Shown: piece by piece, positions 57,957-64,000 of the stretch | Layout of the letters: each line of letters starts with the position of its first letter | Numbering within the stretch: position 1 is the stretch's first letter | Source: JAKRSE01 sp943369295 | Lineage (GTDB): Bacteria > Armatimonadota > Fimbriimonadia > Fimbriimonadales > Fimbriimonadaceae | Length of the DNA stretch: 64,000 nucleotides | Assembly: GCA_943369295.1 (NCBI GenBank) | Contig: CALRMU020000004.1 | Span: 124,001 to 188,000 of the forward strand | Direction: 5' to 3' | Translations under genes and position numbers: made by a program | Notes under the pieces: generated by a model | The model's database searches: none | Seen by the model: the letters and a program-made list of their open reading frames with translations, nothing else | What the model was told of the DNA's origin: nothing

Positions 57957-58819
57957 CCGCAGGGATCTTAGTCAACCTGCATAGACCCGATGCGATCGAG
58001 GCTGCCCAGAAGGCAGTCTCGATCCTTCAGTCTTTTGGGCACCAGGCTTTTGTCGAGAGAGAGGCAGCCGCCGCAACAGGGCTTTCCGCAATCGGAGCTT
58101 CTGAAATGCACGACTGCGACCTTCTAATTTCCATAGGAGGCGATGGCACTCTCCTTCGTGCAGGTCATTTGTGTGCGGCTCAGCAGATTCCGATTCTAGG
58201 CGTCGCCTACGGCACCTTCGGCTTTATCACTCCCTGCCAGCCCAACCAGATGGAAGAAGCTCTAGTGAGCTTCATTGAAGGTCGTCATAGGACTGAATCT
58301 CGAATGATGGTTCAGACCCACCTCATTCGGGCTGACAAGGTGGTTGCCGAGCTTCATGCGCTAAACGAATCAGTCGTGCAGAGGTCGGCCACAACCAGAC
58401 TGCTGGTCTTTACTGTTTTGGTCAACGGCTACCTGGTGGCGCGATATCCAGCCGATGGTGTCATGGTCGCGACTCCTACCGGCTCGACCGCCTATAGCCT
58501 TTCTGCCGGTGGACCTGTTGTGGACCCTCGATTGGAGGCTCTGCTTGTCACGGGCCTGATGCCTCACACTCTTTCGGCCCGTCCTTTGGTTCTGCCAGCA
58601 GACAGCACGATTGAAATTCAGATTCACACGAGGGGCGAATCTCATGGAGGAGCGGTCCTTAGCTCGGATGGTCAGAGCCGTCTGCACCTTTTGAGTGGAG
58701 ACAAGCTTGTTTTGACAAGGTCGCCGAGAAGAGTCAAACTTGTGACGCTTGAGGAAGACGATTTTCTACAGAAGCTTCCTTCGCGACTGAACTGGGCTGG
58801 AGGCAAAGGATTTGAGTGA
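57953..58819 (+). CDS. nadK: NAD kinase
   Basis: A 288-residue NAD kinase. LLISIGGDGTLLRAGHLCAA (GGDGT, about residue 55), GVAYGTFGFITPC, ARYPADGVMVATPTGSTAYS and LSAGGPVVDP are the family motifs. It makes NADP from NAD and ATP or polyphosphate. GTG 57953 overlaps the TPR stop, and the end overlaps the ABC ATPase gene by 8 bp. The usual LGF is TFGF with normal spacing. Confidence 0.95.
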   Translation: MTAGILVNLHRPDAIEAAQKAVSILQSFGHQAFVEREAAAATGLSAIGASEMHDCDLLISIGGDGTLLRAGHLCAAQQIPILGVAYGTFGFITPCQPNQMEEALVSFIEGRHRTESRMMVQTHLIRADKVVAELHALNESVVQRSATTRLLVFTVLVNGYLVARYPADGVMVATPTGSTAYSLSAGGPVVDPRLEALLVTGLMPHTLSARPLVLPADSTIEIQIHTRGESHGGAVLSSDGQSRLHLLSGDKLVLTRSPRRVKLVTLEEDDFLQKLPSRLNWAGGKGFE

Positions 58820-59588
58820 ACCCACCCTGAAAGTCACTGACCTTGTCGTCAGCTACCGAGGAGCTCAAGGGCCATTTCTGGCGGTGGATCACGTTTCTCT
58901 TGAAGCTTATCCGGGAGAAACCTTGGCTGTCGTCGGAGAATCTGGCTGTGGCAAGACGACTTTGGCCAGAACGATTCTTGGACTTCAAGCTCCCACTTCT
59001 GGAAGTGTGGAAGTCAACTCAAAGAGGGAAGCGAAGCGCAGCATTCTCGCCGAGCGAATTGGCATGGTCTGGCAGGATCCTTTTGCCAGCCTTGATCCAC
59101 GTTGGACCATTAAGAAGACTTTAGAAGAGCCCTTTAGGCTTGCGGGCAAGAAGCCTGATATCGAGCCCCTGGCTCTCATGGTGGGTCTGAACTCATCTGT
59201 CCTTCCCAAGTTTCCTCATCAGCTTAGCGGAGGGCAAAGGCAGAGAGTCGCTATCGGCAGAGCCTTGGCTCTCAGGCCGCCGCTCTTAATCTGCGATGAG
59301 CCGACCGCTGCTTTGGACCTCAGCATTCAGGCGCAGATTCTTAACCTGATTCGAGACATTCAAAAACAGACTCAATCAACCGTGCTCTACATTTCTCACG
59401 ACTTGGGAACGGTACGTTTCTTGGCTGATCGGGTGGTGGTGATGCAGAAGGGCAAGGTGGTGGAGCAGGGAAGAACCCAAGATGTGTTCGGCCACCCTAA
59501 AGAGGCCTACACTAGGGAACTGATGGGATCGGCTTTATCGTTGGAGAACCTGGGGTGGCTGCCTGGCGATGAGCCGGTCGCCCGCTGA
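58812..59588 (+). CDS. ABC transporter ATPase, oligopeptide (OppF/DppF) type
   Basis: A 258-residue ATPase: LAVVGESGCGKTTLARTILG (Walker A), GMVWQDPFASLDPRWTIKKT (the QDPxxSLDPR form typical of peptide/nickel transporters), LSGGQRQRVAIGRALALRPP and LLICDEPTAALDLSIQAQIL. The matching permeases and binding protein are not in the window. TTG 58812, with AAAGGA before it, overlaps the nadK end. Confidence 0.92.
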   Translation: MSEPTLKVTDLVVSYRGAQGPFLAVDHVSLEAYPGETLAVVGESGCGKTTLARTILGLQAPTSGSVEVNSKREAKRSILAERIGMVWQDPFASLDPRWTIKKTLEEPFRLAGKKPDIEPLALMVGLNSSVLPKFPHQLSGGQRQRVAIGRALALRPPLLICDEPTAALDLSIQAQILNLIRDIQKQTQSTVLYISHDLGTVRFLADRVVVMQKGKVVEQGRTQDVFGHPKEAYTRELMGSALSLENLGWLPGDEPVAR

Positions 59589-59644
59589 TTCTGCCTTGTG
59601 TTGTTTAAGGAGACCATGTTTGTGACTGCTTTGAGGTTCTGCCC

Positions 59645-60505
59645 GTGATTGCCGACCTCAAAGAACTGTGGCGGTTTAGAGAGCTTCTCATCGCTATGGT
59701 CGAGAGGGAAATCAAGATCCGCTACAAGAACTCAGTTCTTGGCTTTGTCTGGTCTTTGGCCATGCCCATGGCGACAGTAGCCGTCATGACCTTGGTTTTC
59801 CAAGGGATTCTTGGCAACAAAACACAAAACTATTCAGCTTACGTACTGGCCGCCTACATGCCCTTTGTCTTCGTCAACATGGCGTTGATGGATTCGGCTC
59901 AGTCTGTCTTGGCGAGTCTGCAGGTTGTTAAGAAAGTCTATTTTCCGCGAGAGATTCTGCCTCTGGCCTCAGTGATTGCCAACTTCATTCACTTTGTCCT
60001 GGCCCTTCTTGTCTTCTTTCTCTACCTCTTTATCCTCTATGCAGTAACAGGATTCCAGGTTTCTCCCTTTACCTGGAAGCTGGGATTCCTTCCGATTCTG
60101 CTCTTCTTCGTCTTCTGTTTCGTTGCCGGATGCAGCTTGATTATCAGCGCTCTCAACGTATTTTACGAAGACGTCAAGTACGCCCTTAGCCTGCTGCTTT
60201 ACCTTATCTTCTTCCTCTCGCCTGTCATGTATTTCAGCGAGAGTGTCTGGCACAGAACAAGAGGCAAGCCTTACGGCGACCTCATTTACATCCTCTACCA
60301 TGCCAACCCCTTGGCGCCTATGGTCACGACCTTTAGGAAGACGCTTCTGCCAAGTTCGCAGGTGGATATTGGCGGCACCTTGGTGGATCAGCAGAGCTTC
60401 AACTGGGGCTTCTTCGCCTACTTTGCGGTCATTTCAATTGTCGCTTTGGTCGGCGGCTACGCTCTTTTCAATCGAATGAAGTGGAGGTTTGTCGAGAGGC
60501 CATGA
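59645..60505 (+). CDS. wzm: ABC-2 type polysaccharide export permease (Wzm-like)
   Basis: A 286-residue membrane protein with six helices. LWRFRELLIAMVEREIKIRY and KNSVLGFVWSLAMPMATVAV near the N-terminus, then VVKKVYFPREILPLASVIAN, are the core of ABC-2 permeases that export O-antigen, teichoic acid or capsule. It pairs with the Wzt-like gene that overlaps its stop. It starts at GTG 59645. Confidence 0.93.
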   Translation: MIADLKELWRFRELLIAMVEREIKIRYKNSVLGFVWSLAMPMATVAVMTLVFQGILGNKTQNYSAYVLAAYMPFVFVNMALMDSAQSVLASLQVVKKVYFPREILPLASVIANFIHFVLALLVFFLYLFILYAVTGFQVSPFTWKLGFLPILLFFVFCFVAGCSLIISALNVFYEDVKYALSLLLYLIFFLSPVMYFSESVWHRTRGKPYGDLIYILYHANPLAPMVTTFRKTLLPSSQVDIGGTLVDQQSFNWGFFAYFAVISIVALVGGYALFNRMKWRFVERP

Positions 60506-61242
60506 AGCCGGCTCTTGAACTCAAAGACCTCCGCAAAAGCTTCATGCTGGCTCATGGAGGAGGCGGTTCTCTCAAGACTGCTCTTTTGTGGTGGAAGAAG
60601 AAAAAGCTTGAAAAGCTAGAGGTTCTGCGCGGCTTGACCTTTACGGTCCAAAAGGGAGAATCTGTTGCCCTCATTGGTCGAAACGGAGCAGGAAAGAGCA
60701 CCCTCCTTTCTTTGATCGCCAGGGTTTACAAGCCTTCTTCAGGAACGATTACTGTCGATGGAAGGCTGGCTCCCTTGCTGGAGCTTGGCGCCGGCTTCCA
60801 CCCTGACTTAACAGGGGCAGAAAACGTTTTGTTCAACGCCATGATCCTTGGCTTGACAAGAAAAGAGGCGAATGCAAGGCTGGATTCGATTATCCAGTTT
60901 GCGGAACTGGAATCTCATAAGGATGTTCCAGTTCGAAGCTACTCAAGCGGAATGCTGGCTCGACTGGGCTTCGCCGTGGCTGCCCATGTGGACGCAGAAA
61001 TCTTGATTGTCGATGAGGTCTTAGCCGTTGGCGACTATGCCTTTGAGCAGAAGTGCTACGACACCATTGAGGCTTTTAAGCAGAAGGGCGGCACGATTCT
61101 GTTCGTCTCTCACAATCTTGACTCTGTGTCAAAAGTCGCTGAGCGGTGCCTTTGGCTGGAACAAGGAGTAGTCAAGATGGATGGTCCGCCTGAGGCGGTT
61201 CTGCAGGCCTATCGTCATGGCACACCCGAAGAGAGTCTATGA
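60502..61242 (+). CDS. wzt: ABC-2 type polysaccharide export ATPase (Wzt-like)
   Basis: A 246-residue ATPase: ALIGRNGAGKSTLLSLIARV (Walker A), GRLAPLLELGAGFHPDLTGA and ENVLFNAMILGLTRKEA (typical of Wzt/TagH), YSSGMLARLGFAVAAHVDAE and ILIVDEVLAVGD. It is short, without the C-terminal carbohydrate-binding domain that some Wzt have. ATG 60502 overlaps the permease stop, and its own stop overlaps the DagK gene. Confidence 0.94.
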   Translation: MKPALELKDLRKSFMLAHGGGGSLKTALLWWKKKKLEKLEVLRGLTFTVQKGESVALIGRNGAGKSTLLSLIARVYKPSSGTITVDGRLAPLLELGAGFHPDLTGAENVLFNAMILGLTRKEANARLDSIIQFAELESHKDVPVRSYSSGMLARLGFAVAAHVDAEILIVDEVLAVGDYAFEQKCYDTIEAFKQKGGTILFVSHNLDSVSKVAERCLWLEQGVVKMDGPPEAVLQAYRHGTPEESL

Positions 61243-62126
61243 ATTCCAGCACACCACAACGGCTTGTCCTGATCAATGAGAACTCTCGACTTGGCCAGGC
61301 CGCTATGGAAGGGCTGGTCAAAACGATCACAGAGGCGGGGGAGACGCCTTTTGTCCCCAAGAGCCCTGAACACATGCAGGAGCTTCTGCTTGAGGCTAAG
61401 AAGCGTGGTTACCAGGAGATTTGGGTGGGGGGAGGCGACGGCACCATCCGCAATGCCGCCTGCGTCTTGGCTGAAACCGATATTCGCTTGGGGATTCTTC
61501 CTTTCGGAACAGGCAACTCTCTGGCGAGGGAACTCGGCATCCCCACCGATCCAGAAGCCGCGGTTTCATTTCTTCTCAAAGATGCTGCTCCAAGAAGAAT
61601 CGATCTCGGGCGATTCAACGACCAGATCTTTATCAACTCTGTCAGCCTTGGCCTTTCGGTTGCCATCGCCGAAGAGCTGAAGAACGTGGATAAAACAAAG
61701 CTAGGACAGCTTGCTTACTTTCCAGCGACAGCCAAGGCAATTACAGAGGCTGAGTCCCTGGAAATGTCCTGCGTCACGGATGACTTTGAGTTCAAGGGAC
61801 GAATCGTTCAGTTTGTGGCTGCCAGCACGGGGCGCCATGCTGGTCCTTTTCCTGTCACACCCAATGCGAGCATTGATGACGGTCTGCTAAGCACCTACAT
61901 CGTTCAGGTGAAGGAAGGAATCGACATCCTGGCTTACGGAGTTGCCATGATGCTGGGAAGCCATACGATGATGGAGAATGTGCTGAGCACCGAGTGCCGC
62001 CGCATCCGGGTGGAGCTCAAACACCCCACGAGCTTTGTTCTTGATGGCGATTTTGTTACGGCTCAAGAGGCGGACATCACGATTGTCCCTGGCGGTCTGA
62101 CTGTTCTCGGTCAGCGGCTTAGGTAG
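61239..62126 (+). CDS. Diacylglycerol/lipid kinase family protein
   Basis: A 295-residue kinase of the DagK/YegS/LCB5 type: LVLINENSRLGQAAMEGLVK, IWVGGGDGTIRNAACVL (GGDGT), LGILPFGTGNSLARELGI and ASTGRHAGPFPVTPNASIDD. It phosphorylates diacylglycerol or a related lipid. It is translationally coupled to the Wzt-like ATPase, so a link between the exported polymer and lipid recycling is plausible. Confidence 0.92.
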   Translation: MNSSTPQRLVLINENSRLGQAAMEGLVKTITEAGETPFVPKSPEHMQELLLEAKKRGYQEIWVGGGDGTIRNAACVLAETDIRLGILPFGTGNSLARELGIPTDPEAAVSFLLKDAAPRRIDLGRFNDQIFINSVSLGLSVAIAEELKNVDKTKLGQLAYFPATAKAITEAESLEMSCVTDDFEFKGRIVQFVAASTGRHAGPFPVTPNASIDDGLLSTYIVQVKEGIDILAYGVAMMLGSHTMMENVLSTECRRIRVELKHPTSFVLDGDFVTAQEADITIVPGGLTVLGQRLR

Positions 62127-62154
62127 TGGTGCGCTGAGTCTTGATATTTAAGAG

Positions 62155-62190
62155 CCCTCGGCCTGCACTGCAGCAGAACAGGCCGGGCAC
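62155..62190. terminator. Stem-loop between convergent DagK and GT2 genes
   Basis: CGGCCTG pairs with CAGGCCG (13-nt loop), with flanking GCCC/GGGC able to extend it. It is probably a shared terminator, with a weak T-run. Confidence 0.5.
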
Positions 62191-62201
62191 TTTCTCAGTC
62201 T

Positions 62202-63128
62202 CTAAGCGTCCTTAGGCAAAGCCGGACCAGGACGAGGCACAAAGAGAACCTTCCACCACTGGTGGCTCTTTTCCCACGCCTTCTTCCAGGCTCCAAAACT
62301 CAGGAGTGTAAAAAGGAACCAGATGACAAGCCGTCCGAGGGCGCCACAGCGGTTGATAAAGATGCAGACTTCCTTAGCCGCACGCCCATAGTGCTTCTCG
62401 AAATACATCTCCTTGCCCCTGTTGTAGCGGGCAATGGTTTCCCATCTAAAGAGACGGCTGGAGGCACCCAGATCATGCTCAAAGACAGCATCTTTGACGT
62501 AGTAGATCAGGCCGAACTGGCTGAGCCTGCGGCAGAAATCTGTGTCTTCGCAGTAAAGGAAGTAGGCTTCGTCGAACTTGACCAGGGGCTTGAAGAGAAT
62601 ACAGGCTCCCATGACTTGATCGACCTGATGAACCGGGCCAGCTTGAGCCATCAGCCTCTCTGATTCCCAATAGGGAGAGAAGATGCGGGTCCAGGGGAAG
62701 ATTTTTTCAAGGCCAGTCTGCTCGCAGAAGACAGCCCAAAGAGTGAGGGCGTTGGCCGCTGACTGCTGGGTGTTGCCATCTGGGAAGACAAGGCGTGGGC
62801 CGACAGCCACAGCGTCAGGAGATTCGCCGAAGGCTTCAACAAGCCTTCTTACAGAATCGCCGCGTGGCCGACAGTCTGCGTTCATTAACAGAGCCAGCTC
62901 TCCCGTCATGTGGGTAAGGCCCTGATTGACCGCCGGTCCAAAACCCTTGTTCTTAGAGTTGGCCACCAGCTTGGCGTGGGGAAATTCTAATTCCACCATC
63001 TGGGCAGAATCGTCGCGCGAGGCGTTGTCGACCACGATGACCTCGTGCTCGGTGCCGAGCGTTTTGAGGCAGCGTCGAAGAGCCTCCCTTGTGTTGTAGT
63101 TCACAACAATGATGCTGAGTGTCGGCAC
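62202..63128 (-). CDS. Glycosyltransferase family 2
   Basis: A 308-residue GT2 of the rhamnosyltransferase type: LSIIVVNYNTREALRRCLKT, VIVVDNASRDDSAQMVE, NKGFGPAVNQGLTHMTGELA and LLMNADCRP (DxD-like), then MGACILFKPLVKFDEAYFLY with CEDTDFCRRL. One C-terminal hydrophobic helix may anchor it to the membrane. It likely takes part in synthesis of the surface polymer exported by the neighbouring Wzm/Wzt. Confidence 0.92.
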   Translation of the reverse strand: MPTLSIIVVNYNTREALRRCLKTLGTEHEVIVVDNASRDDSAQMVELEFPHAKLVANSKNKGFGPAVNQGLTHMTGELALLMNADCRPRGDSVRRLVEAFGESPDAVAVGPRLVFPDGNTQQSAANALTLWAVFCEQTGLEKIFPWTRIFSPYWESERLMAQAGPVHQVDQVMGACILFKPLVKFDEAYFLYCEDTDFCRRLSQFGLIYYVKDAVFEHDLGASSRLFRWETIARYNRGKEMYFEKHYGRAAKEVCIFINRCGALGRLVIWFLFTLLSFGAWKKAWEKSHQWWKVLFVPRPGPALPKDA

Positions 63129-63182
63129 GGTTTGATTTTGCCCAATTCTTTAGGTGTCATGTGCAGCTATTGCAGCGATTCT

Positions 63183-63602
63183 TCATTCTCCGCCTCCGCC
63201 GAGTCTGCGAGGAGGCTTAACCTGGATTCGCGGGATAGGCAAAAGGGGAGCATCGGTCCTTATGGGAGCGTTGCTGTTTGACATTCGAGCGGCTAATTCT
63301 GTCTCAACCTGCCTGATGTATTCCTGAAGCTGCCTGTCGAATTCTTCCTGCATGTCCTCAATATCATCCAAAAGTCGAAGAATGATCTCAACTCCAGCCA
63401 GGTTGACGCCCATTTCTTGGGTGAGGCGCTGAATCTGCTTTACCCTTTCAATATCCTCCTCACTGTAGAGCCTGTTCTTGGCTCCGACTCTGGACGGCAC
63501 GACGAGACCGAGCCTCTCGTACTGCCTTAGGGTTTGAGGATGAACGTTGCAGAGCTGGCTGGCAATTCCGATCATGTAGAGGGGCTGGCGGCGGCTCCTC
63601 AT
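63183..63602 (-). CDS. hspR: MerR-family heat-shock repressor HspR
   Basis: A 139-residue regulator. PLYMIGIASQLCNVHPQTLR, QYERLGLVVPSRVGAKNRLY and SEEDIERVKQIQRLTQEMGV (MerR HTH) then NLAGVEIILRLLDDIEDMQE are the HspR pattern. HspR represses dnaK-type operons through HAIR sites. It overlaps the dnaJ-like gene by 4 bp, a usual neighbourhood. The tail PLLPIPRIQVKPPRRLGGGG is extended. Confidence 0.93.
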   Translation of the reverse strand: MRSRRQPLYMIGIASQLCNVHPQTLRQYERLGLVVPSRVGAKNRLYSEEDIERVKQIQRLTQEMGVNLAGVEIILRLLDDIEDMQEEFDRQLQEYIRQVETELAARMSNSNAPIRTDAPLLPIPRIQVKPPRRLGGGGE

Positions 63603-64000
63603 TTCTTCACTGCCTCCTGGCTTTCAAGAAGCTTCTTCATCTGCTTCATCAAATTCTCTGTCTCGCTGTTCATATCACGCGGGACTGTGATTTTGATTCT
63701 GGCAAAGAGATTGCTCACTTCTCCCCCTTTTCGATTCAAACCCTTGCCTTTCAGGCGGAGTCTTTGTCCGCCTTGAGATCCGGCCGGAAGCTCAACCGAT
63801 TCGGTGCTGCGCAGAGTCGGAACCTTGACAGTTCCTCCTAAAGCCGCTGTGTAGAAGGGCACTTCAATCTCAGTCTCAAGGTCATCACCGATTCTTTTGA
63901 ACTTGGCGTGGGGGGCGATTTTAACCTGAACATAAAGGTCGCCCGTCCGGCCGTTGCTGCCCGTCGTGCCTCGGCCAGGAATTCTGAGCTTGACTCCTTC
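63599..64000 (-). CDS. dnaJ: DnaJ/CbpA-type co-chaperone, N-terminus outside window
   Basis: The last 133 residues are visible; the gene enters from the right edge. EGVKLRIPGRGTTGSNGR, GDLYVQVKIAPHAKFKRIGD, TEIEVPFYTAALGGTVKVPT and LRLKGKGLNRKGG are the C-terminal substrate-binding domains of DnaJ/CbpA. The J-domain and any zinc finger lie outside. It is upstream of and overlaps hspR, as in HspR-controlled chaperone operons. Confidence 0.93.
   Translation of the reverse strand, partial: EGVKLRIPGRGTTGSNGRTGDLYVQVKIAPHAKFKRIGDDLETEIEVPFYTAALGGTVKVPTLRSTESVELPAGSQGGQRLRLKGKGLNRKGGEVSNLFARIKITVPRDMNSETENLMKQMKKLLESQEAVKK

Overview
The window looks like chromosomal DNA of a free-living, diderm-type bacterium, most likely of the Armatimonadota (Fimbriimonadales-like). 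This placement is an inference from several things: two type IV-like prepilins with the N-terminus FTLIELLVVIAIIAILAA followed by FPVFAQAK and an H-x9-DG style C-terminus, many secreted glycan-active or sugar-isomerase proteins, an archaeal/eukaryote-type ProS, a HAMP-insert chemotaxis receptor and Wzm/Wzt export genes. It carries housekeeping genes (rplJL, groESL, flhA, proS, purL, nadK, dnaJ-hspR, one tRNA-Leu) and is not obviously a mobile island: no integrase, transposase, phage gene or CRISPR array was seen.

Layout. 0-2.7 kb: a secreted protein gene cut by the left edge, a secreted TIM-barrel isomerase and 0.8 kb of repeats. 2.7-8.3 kb: rplJL with an L10 leader, a DUF5808 protein, a MshEN-FlhG fusion, a chemotaxis receptor and a small membrane protein. 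8.3-11.2 kb: a DUF433/DUF5615 toxin-antitoxin pair, then groESL behind two CIRCE-like operators. 11.3-18.5 kb: aldo/keto reductase, CBM9-like, GNAT and PlsC-like genes, a NAGPA-type glycosidase, a degenerate M48-like membrane protein and an SGNH-like protein. 18.5-21 kb: two divergent prepilin plus mini-lipoprotein modules. 21-26.3 kb: thpR, two membrane proteins and an arsR-arsD-arsA-metallophosphoesterase operon with no efflux pump. 26.4-31 kb: a GH5-like hydrolase, small proteins including CsbD, and tRNA-Leu(UAG). 31-38.2 kb: a PLP dehydratase and a cluster of three paralogous secreted proteins with an AraC regulator and a lipoprotein. 38.3-46.7 kb: flhA, ROK kinase, GH140-like, GH16, a Tat-exported isomerase, a Mla-type ATPase and an acyl-ACP reductase-like protein. 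46.8-53.5 kb: two GT9 enzymes, proline dehydrogenase, a 1-kb repeat block, proS, a second DUF433/DUF5615 pair and a lipoprotein. 53.5-64 kb: purL, then a compact run TPR-nadK-ABC ATPase-Wzm-Wzt-DagK, a GT2, and the hspR-dnaJ tail.

Themes. Heat shock appears to be controlled by two circuits (CIRCE/HrcA at groESL and HspR at dnaJ). Carbohydrate turnover and cell-surface polysaccharide export are prominent. Intergenic regions hold a family of short palindromes whose arms change together while the flanks stay constant, which is the strongest non-coding signal here. The best candidates for undescribed biology are the secreted paralogue family (three complete members plus a probable relative at the left edge), the palindromic repeat family, the prepilin plus mini-lipoprotein modules and the pump-less ars operon.
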